The notes beneath the pieces were generated by a model. That model saw only the letters and a list, made by a program, of their open reading frames with translations. It was not told the origin of the DNA and ran no database searches. From assembly GCA_012800135.1 (NCBI GenBank), contig JAAZJV010000202.1, forward strand, positions 1-10,233: DNA of 10,233 nucleotides. Direction: 5' to 3'. The stretch is from Clostridiaceae bacterium. GTDB taxonomy: Bacteria; Bacillota; Clostridia; Saccharofermentanales; DTU023. Made by a program: the position numbers and the translations under genes. Positions 1 to 5,519 of this stretch are shown piece by piece; positions within the stretch are counted from its first letter, which is position 1, and every line of letters begins with the position of its first letter.

Positions 1-58
1 AAAAGTCGAAAAATTGGCCATTGGTTTCGCGCGAGTCATGTAAAAGTCAATTAACGCG

Positions 59-93
59 AAAAAAGGACTGAAAACCGATTGGCTTAAAGTCCT
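59..93 (-). terminator. Intrinsic terminator after rplQ
   Basis: On the minus strand AGGACT (93-88) pairs with AGTCCT (69-64). An inner helix AAGCC/GGTTT (one G-U pair) closed by an AATC loop lies between them, and a run of six T follows directly (64-59). The hairpin begins about 43 nt after the rplQ stop, which is right for the end of the alpha operon transcript. The plus-strand side lacks a T-run, so it should act in one direction only. A smaller inverted repeat, CATGC-cct-GCATG, lies between rplQ and the terminator. The remaining bases 1-58 hold no recognisable gene. Confidence 0.85.
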
Positions 94-135
94 CTCTCGT
101 ATCCATGCAGGGCATGCGGGCTTACGCCCTCAACG

Positions 136-660
136 TTAAACCAGCTCAAGAATGACCATCGGCGCCGAATCACCGCGGCGTACGCCCGTCTTAATGATGC
201 GCGTATAACCGCCCGGACGGTTGATGTAGCGTGGAGCAACATCGTTAAACAGGTAGTTGACTGTATTAACTTTCTTTCCGTCCTTATCTTTGATTTCAAC
301 GAGTGTCTTCATGATGCGGCGACGCGCTGCCAATCTTGCCGGTTGATCGACCTGTACGGTCTTGGTATCATCCTGACGCTCCACCACATCGTAGATACGG
401 TTGTTTTTTGATGTGGCCGTGCGGAGCACCTTGCGGCCTTTGTCATCTAACTTGGCGGACGATACCCGGATCGTTTTCGTTGTAAAATTCGCCTGCTCTT
501 TAACAGCCATGCGAATCACGTTCTCCGCGATACGCGCTGCTTCTTTCGCGCGCGTCTCTGTGGTCGTAACTTTTCCTTCCACAATCAGCGTCGTGACTAA
601 ATTTCTCAGCATGGACTTTCTAGCAGCCGTTTTTCGGCCTAATCTTCGATATCCGGCCAT
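136..660 (-). CDS. rplQ: 50S ribosomal protein L17, with a large internal insertion
   Basis: L17 is a large-subunit protein near the peptide exit region. The N-terminal part (residues 1-50, including [19 protein letters not shown] and [10 protein letters not shown]) and the C-terminal part (about 107-174, including ARRR, GGYTRI and RRGD-APM-ILELV) match the family clearly. The protein is 174 residues, against about 112-130 in most bacteria. The extra length is a polar, charged segment at about residues 54-106, inserted after the second helix and before the ARLAARRR helix. The reading frame is open throughout and both flanks are intact, so this is a real insertion and not a frameshift. The start ATG at 660 has a GGAGGAGG site 8 nt upstream, and the gene lies 27 nt behind rpoA. 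It is the last gene of the operon. Confidence 0.96.
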   Translation of the reverse strand: MAGYRRLGRKTAARKSMLRNLVTTLIVEGKVTTTETRAKEAARIAENVIRMAVKEQANFTTKTIRVSSAKLDDKGRKVLRTATSKNNRIYDVVERQDDTKTVQVDQPARLAARRRIMKTLVEIKDKDGKKVNTVNYLFNDVAPRYINRPGGYTRIIKTGVRRGDSAPMVILELV

Positions 661-687
661 GGTGATATCCTCCTCCGGTTATTCCGT

Positions 688-1662
688 CTATTCATTTCTG
701 AAAGAATCCTGATCTTGCTCCTCACCAGCCAGATACAGGTCGCGTTCAGATAGTTTTTCTTCGAGTTCAAGAAGGGACGTTGCCCCTAAATTGCGCACTT
801 TGAGAAGCTCGTCACGCGATTTCGCGACGAGGTCGCCAACCGTATGGATGTCGGCACGCTTCAGCGAATTGAAAATGCGCGTAGAAAACTTCAGTTCCTC
901 AATCGGCGCATCGTAAATGCTGTCCTTTTCCTCTTCGACAACCGGCAACATCTCTTCCTTTTCGGGCTTATCGCGCGTCATAGACATAAAAAGCTGCAAA
1001 TGTCCGATCAAGATTTCCGCCGCTTTCATCAAGGCATCTTCCGCAGTGATCGTTCCGTCGGTCCATATTTCAAGCGTCAGTTTGTCGTAGTTCGTAACTT
1101 GACCGACCCGCGTGTCTTCGACGTGGAAGTTAACTTTGCGCACCGGCGTAAAAATCGCGTCAATCGGAATGACACCGATCGGCGCATTAGTGATCTTATT
1201 CTGGTCGGCGCTGACATAGCCAACACCTGCATTAAAAGTTAACCCCATAAAGAGCGGTCCCTCTCCGTTCATATGGGCAATCACAAGATCGGGATTCACA
1301 ATCTCGAGTTCATCGCTTTGAATAAATTCACCAGCTGTCACAGGGCCCTTGTAGCCCGTTTCTTTGTTGATGAAAATAGTTTTCGGACCGGGAACATTCA
1401 GACGAGCACGAATCATTTTGATGTTCAAAATGATTTCAGTGACGTCTTCTATCACGCCGGGAATGGTCGAGTACTCCTGAAGAATACCCTCAATACGTAC
1501 CGATGTGACGGCGCATCCCGGCAGTGAGGAAAGCAATACACGTCGCAACGCGTTGCCGATAGTCGTGCCGTACCCGCGCTCTAGCGGTTCAGCGACAAAG
1601 AGACCGTACGTTTCATCCTCGGAATGTGTTTTGTATTCAATGTTCATATTATTGGCTTCCAT
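688..1662 (-). CDS. rpoA: DNA-directed RNA polymerase subunit alpha
   Basis: The alpha subunit dimerises to seed RNA polymerase assembly and contacts promoters and activators. The N-terminal domain carries the signature EPLERGYGTTIGNALRRVLL and spans about residues 1-230. A Glu/Lys-rich linker follows, then the C-terminal DNA-binding domain at about 249-312 with FSTRIFNSLKRA, where R262 corresponds to E. coli Arg265, and the helix-hairpin-helix KVRNLGATSLLELEEKL. The length is 324 residues. I chose the ATG at 1662 because a GGGGAG site sits 8 nt upstream and the N-terminus then aligns with the family. A GTG at 1683 extends the frame by seven residues but places the purine-rich site inside the gene. 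The 42-nt gap to rpsD is the largest within the alpha part. The stop is TAG. Confidence 0.97.
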   Translation of the reverse strand: MEANNMNIEYKTHSEDETYGLFVAEPLERGYGTTIGNALRRVLLSSLPGCAVTSVRIEGILQEYSTIPGVIEDVTEIILNIKMIRARLNVPGPKTIFINKETGYKGPVTAGEFIQSDELEIVNPDLVIAHMNGEGPLFMGLTFNAGVGYVSADQNKITNAPIGVIPIDAIFTPVRKVNFHVEDTRVGQVTNYDKLTLEIWTDGTITAEDALMKAAEILIGHLQLFMSMTRDKPEKEEMLPVVEEEKDSIYDAPIEELKFSTRIFNSLKRADIHTVGDLVAKSRDELLKVRNLGATSLLELEEKLSERDLYLAGEEQDQDSFRNE

Positions 1663-1704
1663 AGGTTTGACTCCCCTCGCCACCTTTTAGGCAAACTTAT
1701 ATGC

Positions 1705-2289
1705 TTACTTCGAATAAAGCTCGACAATCAGCGTCTCATCGACATCAAGATCGATCTCGTCGCGTTCCGGCATTCTCAAAACGCTTCCCTTGAGATGATC
1801 GATATCCGCTGAAAGCCAAGCAGGCACAATGGTGTTCGGCAAGTCATCAAAAGCCTTCGTCTTTCGTGAATTTTCACGAACAGCTATTTCATCGCCTTCA
1901 TTTAGGCGCATGGAAGGAATACTCGCGCGGCGACCGTTGACATTGATATGTCCATGATTAACAAGCTGGCGCGCTTGGGCACGGGTATCAGCTAAACCTA
2001 GCCGGTAAACGATGTTGTCAAGACGCAATTCAAGCAGTTTCAAAAGGTTTTCACCGGTTTTCCCCGGCATTTTTGTCGCATGTTCGTAAGTATTGCGGAA
2101 CTGTCGTTCCAGCACGCCGTACACAAACTTTGCCGTCTGTTTGGCGCGCATCTGACGCCCATAGTCGCCTTCTTTCCTGCGTTGACGGCCACCCGGGTTA
2201 CGGTTCGATTTTTTATGGATGCCAAGCATCTGCGGCGCGACACCAAGGGAGCGCGCGCGTTTTAAGATGGGCGATCTGTCTCTTGCCAT
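1705..2289 (-). CDS. rpsD: 30S ribosomal protein S4 (cysteine-free form)
   Basis: S4 is a primary 16S rRNA binder that nucleates 30S assembly; in E. coli and Bacillus it also represses its own synthesis. The 194-residue protein shows the conserved [19 protein letters not shown] stretch (about 74-92), followed by the S4 RNA-binding domain up to about residue 150 ([17 protein letters not shown]). It contains no cysteine at all, so the N-terminal zinc site of C+ S4 proteins is absent and replaced by an Arg/Lys-rich segment (residues 25-40). The start ATG at 2289 follows an AAGAGGAG site. It lies 14 nt behind rpsK and before rpoA, the usual place in clostridial alpha operons; in B. subtilis rpsD is elsewhere. 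Confidence 0.97.
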   Translation of the reverse strand: MARDRSPILKRARSLGVAPQMLGIHKKSNRNPGGRQRRKEGDYGRQMRAKQTAKFVYGVLERQFRNTYEHATKMPGKTGENLLKLLELRLDNIVYRLGLADTRAQARQLVNHGHINVNGRRASIPSMRLNEGDEIAVRENSRKTKAFDDLPNTIVPAWLSADIDHLKGSVLRMPERDEIDLDVDETLIVELYSK

Positions 2290-2303
2290 TCTATTTTCTC
2301 CTC

Positions 2304-2702
2304 TTAGACTCTACGGCGCTTCGGGGGACGGCAGCCGTTGTGCGGGATAGGGGTTACGTCTTTGATCAAAACGACGTCAAGTCCGCTTGTCGCAAGCGCG
2401 CGTATGGCAGACTCGCGACCCGATCCGGGTCCGCGCACATACACTTCTACCGTTTTCATGCCGTGTTCTACTGCTTTACGGCCGGCTTCCTCAGCTGCAA
2501 GCTGAGCTGCAAAAGGCGTTCCCTTCCGAGATCCTTTCATGCCTTGAGCACCCGAGCTGGACCAGGAAATCACATTACCCGCCGGATCCGTAATTGTCAC
2601 AATCGTGTTATTAAAGGACGATTGGATATGTGCCGCGCCTTTTTCAACATTTTTTCGGTCGCGCCTTCTTGTTCTTGCAACCGGTCGTCTTCTACTGGCC
2701 AT
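2304..2702 (-). CDS. rpsK: 30S ribosomal protein S11
   Basis: S11 sits on the 30S platform near the mRNA exit and the Shine-Dalgarno helix. The 132-residue protein has the expected basic N-terminus, then [20 protein letters not shown] (about 28-47), [36 protein letters not shown] and the C-terminal [18 protein letters not shown], all diagnostic for S11. The full length is normal for the family. The start ATG at 2702 has AAGGAGGA upstream, and this site overlaps the rpsM stop region (TAAGGAGG), with a 12-nt gap. That arrangement suggests coupled translation with rpsM. Confidence 0.98.
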   Translation of the reverse strand: MASRRRPVARTRRRDRKNVEKGAAHIQSSFNNTIVTITDPAGNVISWSSSGAQGMKGSRKGTPFAAQLAAEEAGRKAVEHGMKTVEVYVRGPGSGRESAIRALATSGLDVVLIKDVTPIPHNGCRPPKRRRV

Positions 2703-2714
2703 ATTCCGTCCTCC

Positions 2715-3083
2715 TTATCTCTTCTTCTTAGCAGCAGTCCGTCTCGGACCCTTGCGTGTGCGTGCATTGGTCTTCGTCCGCTGTCCGCGAACGGGCATAC
2801 CGAGACGATGGCGGCGGCCGCGGTAGCATCCAATCTCAGATAGACGCTTAATATTCATCGCGGTATCACGACGCAAATCGCCTTCGACTCTGTAGTTGTG
2901 ATCGATTTGCTCACGAATTTTTGAAACTTCATCATCCGTCAAATCGCGTACGCGTGTAGCAGGATCAACACCACATGCTCCGAGAATTTCAGCGGCTCTT
3001 GCGCGGCCGATCCCGTATATAGCAGTGAGCCCGATATCTACGCGTTTATCATTGGGTAAATCCACCCCGGCAATACGTGCCAT
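2715..3083 (-). CDS. rpsM: 30S ribosomal protein S13
   Basis: S13 lies in the 30S head and forms intersubunit bridges and P-site tRNA contacts through its basic tail. The 122-residue protein begins [20 protein letters not shown], has the helix-hairpin-helix [17 protein letters not shown] (about 23-39), then [19 protein letters not shown] (residues 86-104) and the basic C-terminus [16 protein letters not shown]. The start ATG at 3083 follows GGAGGTAGTAA, one of the strongest ribosome-binding sites in the window. It is the first gene of the alpha-operon part and is preceded by a 115-nt spacer with hairpins and a possible promoter. Confidence 0.98.
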   Translation of the reverse strand: MARIAGVDLPNDKRVDIGLTAIYGIGRARAAEILGACGVDPATRVRDLTDDEVSKIREQIDHNYRVEGDLRRDTAMNIKRLSEIGCYRGRRHRLGMPVRGQRTKTNARTRKGPRRTAAKKKR

Positions 3084-3121
3084 TTACTACCTCCATCGTA
3101 TTCAGAGTTTAATGATCCATC

Positions 3122-3149
3122 ATTATGGTGAGAATGGGTCCCTTGTCTA
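3122..3149 (-). promoter_or_regulatory. Candidate sigma-70-type promoter upstream of rpsM
   Basis: On the minus strand TAGACA (3149-3144, one mismatch to TTGACA) and CATAAT (3127-3122, one mismatch to TATAAT) are separated by 16 nt. Transcription would begin near 3115, leaving a leader of about 30 nt before the rpsM start and its ribosome-binding site. It would drive rpsM-rpsK-rpsD-rpoA-rplQ separately from the spc genes. The match is seen directly; function is inference, and a chance match in AT-rich spacer cannot be excluded. Confidence 0.42.
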
Positions 3150-3164
3150 TACACAAGAAAACCC

Positions 3165-3195
3165 GACCGACGCGGTCACAAGATCGCACGATCTT
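3165..3195 (-). other. Two adjacent hairpins after rpmJ, possible attenuator
   Basis: Reading the minus strand from the rpmJ stop, the near-perfect palindrome AAGATCG-tg-CGATCTT (3195-3180) comes first, beginning 3 nt after the stop. A second inverted repeat, GACCG-cgt-CGGTC (3177-3165), follows 2 nt later, and then GGGTTTTCTT. The second hairpin with its short T-rich tail resembles a weak terminator placed just before the candidate rpsM promoter. The repeats are visible in the sequence; a role in partial termination or mRNA end protection is inference. Confidence 0.4.
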
Positions 3196-3198
3196 TTC

Positions 3199-3312
3199 TT
3201 AGCCCTGACGCTGCTTATGTTTCGGATCGCTGCAAATCACCATCACGCGTCCATGACGCTTGATGACCCTGCATTTTTCACAAATCCGTTTTACAGAAGC
3301 TCTCACTTTCAT
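3199..3312 (-). CDS. rpmJ: 50S ribosomal protein L36 (zinc-ribbon form)
   Basis: L36 is the smallest large-subunit protein and stabilises the 23S rRNA near the L6/L7-L12 base. The 37-residue frame starts [19 protein letters not shown] and ends [11 protein letters not shown]. Its zinc ligands are all present: C11, C14, C27 and H32, which is the C+ type. The ATG at 3312 follows AAAGGAG with a 7-nt spacer, and the stop is TAA. Position between infA and rpsM is the standard one in Bacillota. The gene is short and easy to miss, but the sequence is diagnostic. Confidence 0.97.
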   Translation of the reverse strand: MKVRASVKRICEKCRVIKRHGRVMVICSDPKHKQRQG

Positions 3313-3346
3313 GGTCTTTCTCCTTTGTGCCTATTGTCAAATGGCG

Positions 3347-3374
3347 CACAGCTAATCATTTTACCGTTGCTGTG
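3347..3374 (-). other. Inverted repeat in the infA-rpmJ spacer
   Basis: In the 83-nt spacer the minus strand has CACAGC (3374-3369) and GCTGTG (3352-3347), able to form a 6-bp stem with a 16-nt loop. No T-run follows, so it is not an intrinsic terminator. It could shape the rpmJ leader, but a stem of this size may also occur by chance. Confidence 0.25.
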
Positions 3375-3395
3375 ACCTATTTTCAAGTCCTTCTT

Positions 3396-3614
3396 CTATT
3401 TAGACCGCCATGTTATGCGGCCACGGTTAAGATCATAAGGCGATAACTCAACAGTTACATGATCCCCTGTTAGGATTTTGATGTAATTCTGGCGCAGTTT
3501 GCCTGAAATATGCGCAATCACCTCGTGACCATTTTCAAGACGAACACGGAAAACCGCATTCGGCATTGTATCTACCACAAGTCCTTTGACTTCTATGGCT
3601 TCTTCTTTTGGCAT
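3396..3614 (-). CDS. infA: Translation initiation factor IF-1
   Basis: IF1 blocks the 30S A site during initiation and assists IF2 and IF3. The 72-residue protein is a single OB fold with the expected motifs: [40 protein letters not shown] (residues 22-41) and [20 protein letters not shown]. Length and residues are standard; the C-terminus reads TWRSK where TYRYK or a similar ending is usual. The ATG at 3614 follows GGAGG with a 5-nt spacer. A 173-nt spacer separates it from the KOW-domain gene upstream, the longest gene-free stretch inside the operon, so infA may have its own control. The stop is TAG. Confidence 0.98.
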   Translation of the reverse strand: MPKEEAIEVKGLVVDTMPNAVFRVRLENGHEVIAHISGKLRQNYIKILTGDHVTVELSPYDLNRGRITWRSK

Positions 3615-3635
3615 CCTGTCCTCCGTTTAAGTATC

Positions 3636-3651
3636 CACCCATCATCGGGTG
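3636..3651 (-). other. Small hairpin in the infA leader
   Basis: CACCC (3651-3647 on the minus strand), six bases GATGAT, then GGGTG (3640-3636) form a GC-rich 5-bp stem. It ends about 12 nt before the infA ribosome-binding site. There is no T-run. It may influence access to the infA start, but the stem is short. Confidence 0.25.
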
Positions 3652-3728
3652 CTTCAGTTGCTATGTGCACATGCGATTGACCGATTCTACTATGATTTCT
3701 TCCCGTCTCTATCTTCTGATAACAACTA

Positions 3729-3750
3729 TTATTGTGTCACTTATTGTGTC
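3729..3750 (-). repeat. 10-bp direct repeat, 12-bp period, upstream of infA
   Basis: On the plus strand TTATTGTGTC occurs at 3729-3738 and again at 3741-3750, separated by AC. On the minus strand this reads GACACAATAA twice. The arrangement places the two copies about one helical turn apart, on the same DNA face, which is compatible with a tandem protein-binding site. No regulator is recognised and the repeat could be neutral slippage in spacer DNA. Confidence 0.45.
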
Positions 3751-3787
3751 GTTGTTTACGTCATCGCTTTCTAGTTGCGTATCGGTT

Positions 3788-4090
3788 TCAGCGCTTTTGA
3801 AAAGGATTCAAAAGTTTCCGAATCATCGTGTCACGTTCTCTCACGCACGGTGTATCTCTCATTACGTCGTCAAATGCCGATGCCGGAAGCGCGCAGCCGA
3901 TCACGCGCAAGTGCTTCCGATTCTTTTTCTTCGTGTTCATGAGACCGCGCGTCGCGCCGTCGGCTATTATAACGCGCTCTACGCCGTCATCTTCAATTAC
4001 AATATAGATGTGACCACGGTCACGACCGGCTCGAGATCGAACAACCGTTCCCGGAAGAAGCCTACCGCGGTCGTCGAGGCCGGTCATCAT
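3788..4090 (-). CDS. L14e-like KOW-domain RNA-binding protein, function unknown
   Basis: This 100-residue protein belongs to the small KOW-domain family commonly found between map and infA in Clostridia and relatives, related to archaeal/eukaryotic L14e. The KOW motif is clear at about residues 12-38 (LPGTVVRSRAGRDRGHIYIV), followed by a conserved-looking segment ADGATRGLMNTKKKNRKHL at 43-61. The C-terminal 35 residues are charged and not recognised. RNA or ribosome binding is inferred from the fold; no biochemical role is known to me. Its ATG overlaps the map stop as ATGA (4090-4087), and no good Shine-Dalgarno site precedes it, so translation is probably coupled to map. A tandem TGA TGA ends map here. 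Confidence 0.85.
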   Translation of the reverse strand: MMTGLDDRGRLLPGTVVRSRAGRDRGHIYIVIEDDGVERVIIADGATRGLMNTKKKNRKHLRVIGCALPASAFDDVMRDTPCVRERDTMIRKLLNPFQKR

Positions 4091-4848
4091 AGCGTGAGAA
4101 TGTCCACGCCGTCTTCCGTAATCGCCAGCGTATTCTCATAATGAGCAGCCGGAAGACCGTCTGCAGTCAAGATGGTCCAGCCGTTGTCTGCGACATTGAT
4201 ATGCCGACTTCCCAGTGTGACCATCGGTTCTAGCGCAAACGTCATGCCCGGACGAATGCGAAGGCCGCGCCCGCGTCTGCCATAGTTTGGCACGTCGGGA
4301 TCTTCATGCAGTTCATAACCGACACCGTGACCCGAAAGTTCACGCACGACGCCAAAGCCGTGCGCCTCACACAATGTCTGGACAGCCGCACCGACATCGC
4401 CTAGGCGTTTGCCTGCCCGCACTTCCTTCAAACCCTCAAAAAAAGCTTGTTCCGTCACTTCCACGAGTTCGCGCACACGAGGATCAACATTCCCGATGAT
4501 ATACGTGCGAGCCGCATCGGTATGAAAGCCGTCGAGGCAAGCACAGACATCTAACGAGACGATCATACCTTCCTCAAGGACTTTCGTCTCGCTCGGAAAC
4601 CCGTGCACGATTTCATCGTCCACAGAAATACACGTTGCCGTAGGAAACGGCGTCGGACCGCCGGACTCGTAACCGAGGCACGACGGAATCGCACCGGCCT
4701 CTACGATGAGGTCGTGAGCAACACGATCAATCGTTGCCGTTGAAACACCTGGCCGCATCATCGGCGCAACCGTCTCAAAAACGCGTTTCAGAATCGAGCC
4801 TGATGCACGCATTTTTTCGATATCCGCCTTTGATTTAAGCCGAATCAC
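4087..4848 (-). CDS. map: Methionine aminopeptidase, type I
   Basis: MetAP removes the initiator methionine from nascent proteins when the second residue is small, after deformylation. The 253-residue pita-bread fold has all five metal ligands: D100, D111, H174, E207 and E238, plus the catalytic-pocket H82 (E. coli D97, D108, H171, E204, E235 and H79). The absence of an N-terminal zinc-finger extension makes it type Ia. Pocket residues C57, Y60, C73 and W224 are also present, but about five extra residues lie between Y60 and F68. The start is GTG at 4848, overlapping the adk stop as GTGA, with GAGGAG 11 nt upstream; the N-terminus IRLKSKADIEKMR fits the family and supports this start. Confidence 0.97.
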   Translation of the reverse strand: MIRLKSKADIEKMRASGSILKRVFETVAPMMRPGVSTATIDRVAHDLIVEAGAIPSCLGYESGGPTPFPTATCISVDDEIVHGFPSETKVLEEGMIVSLDVCACLDGFHTDAARTYIIGNVDPRVRELVEVTEQAFFEGLKEVRAGKRLGDVGAAVQTLCEAHGFGVVRELSGHGVGYELHEDPDVPNYGRRGRGLRIRPGMTFALEPMVTLGSRHINVADNGWTILTADGLPAAHYENTLAITEDGVDILTL

Positions 4849-5519
4849 AGCGAAAACTTCTCCTCAATGAGTTCAAACATCTCGCGACGTGTCTCGTCCG
4901 TCAGTTCACTGATAGGGAAAGAAACTCGTTTCCCCTGTTTCTGGTAATAGTCCAGCAAAGGATCCGCCTGATCGTGATATTCTTTCAGGCGCTTCATGAA
5001 CGTTTCTTCCGTGTCATCAGAGCGCTGGATCAGCTTGCCGTTACAATAATCGCAGATGCCCTCAACCTTGGGTCGCATGGCAGCGGTTTTCAGGTTGTAA
5101 GGCTGGCCGCAATCACTGCATACTCGGCGGAACACAATGCGGTCGATGAGAATTTGCTCGTCGACATCGAGATCGATAACAAGATCGAGCGATTTGCCGT
5201 GGCGCTCAAGAATGACGTCAAGCGCCTCGGCCTGAGGAAGTGTGCGCGGAAAACCGTCAAAAACAAACCCATCCGCAGCGTCACCTTCTGTCAACAAATC
5301 GTCGACCATTCCGATCACGATGTCATCCGGGACAAGTGCACCGCGATCCATGTAGCTGCCGATCTTACGGGCGAGCGGCGTGTCCTTCTCGCGAACCTTT
5401 CGAAGAAGATCTCCCGTTGACAAGTGCTCAAGCGCATACTTTTCGGTGATGATCTTCGACCAAGTGCCCTTTCCGCTGGCAGGGGCACCCATTAATACAA
5501 TACGTTTCTCTTTTTTCAT
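4845..5519 (-). CDS. adk: Adenylate kinase (zinc-lid type)
   Basis: Adk interconverts ATP + AMP and 2 ADP in the cytoplasm. The 224-residue protein has the P-loop GAPASGKGT (residues 11-19), the AMP-binding STGDLLR (34-40), the FDGFPRT motif (87-93) and a long LID with four cysteines, C134, C137, C156 and C159, expected to bind structural zinc. Two positions are unusual: W20 replaces the Gln that normally follows GKGT, and F130 replaces Gly in the usual R-x-x-G-R-R before the first CxxC. The ATG overlaps the secY stop in TGATG; only a weak AAAGGA lies 11 nt upstream, so coupling to secY is likely. Its place after secY is typical for Bacillota. Confidence 0.97.
   Translation of the reverse strand: MKKEKRIVLMGAPASGKGTWSKIITEKYALEHLSTGDLLRKVREKDTPLARKIGSYMDRGALVPDDIVIGMVDDLLTEGDAADGFVFDGFPRTLPQAEALDVILERHGKSLDLVIDLDVDEQILIDRIVFRRVCSDCGQPYNLKTAAMRPKVEGICDYCNGKLIQRSDDTEETFMKRLKEYHDQADPLLDYYQKQGKRVSFPISELTDETRREMFELIEEKFSL

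Noticed and set aside
1..58. A gene or promoter downstream of the terminator
   Set aside because: Only a repeated AAAAGTC motif and an isolated TTGACT are visible; there is no matching -10, ribosome-binding site or frame long enough to call.
1663..1683. GTG at 1683 as the rpoA start
   Set aside because: The good GGGGAG ribosome-binding site lies downstream of this codon and upstream of the ATG at 1662, and family alignment begins at the latter.
2073..2843. 256-codon plus-strand open frame opposite rpsD, rpsK and rpsM
   Set aside because: It spans three well-recognised genes on the other strand and shows no domain; it is a shadow frame.
3335..3340. TTGACA on the minus strand upstream of rpmJ as a -35 element
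   Set aside because: No -10-like hexamer lies 15-19 nt downstream; that stretch is the rpmJ ribosome-binding site and start.
3615..3787. A sigma-70 promoter for infA, e.g. TAGAAT or CATAGT as -10
   Set aside because: No acceptable -35 hexamer lies at 16-18 nt from any of the -10-like matches.
3608..4141. Long plus-strand open frame of 177 codons across the KOW gene and the infA spacer
   Set aside because: It runs antisense to the recognised KOW gene, has no family resemblance, and its composition follows the opposite strand.
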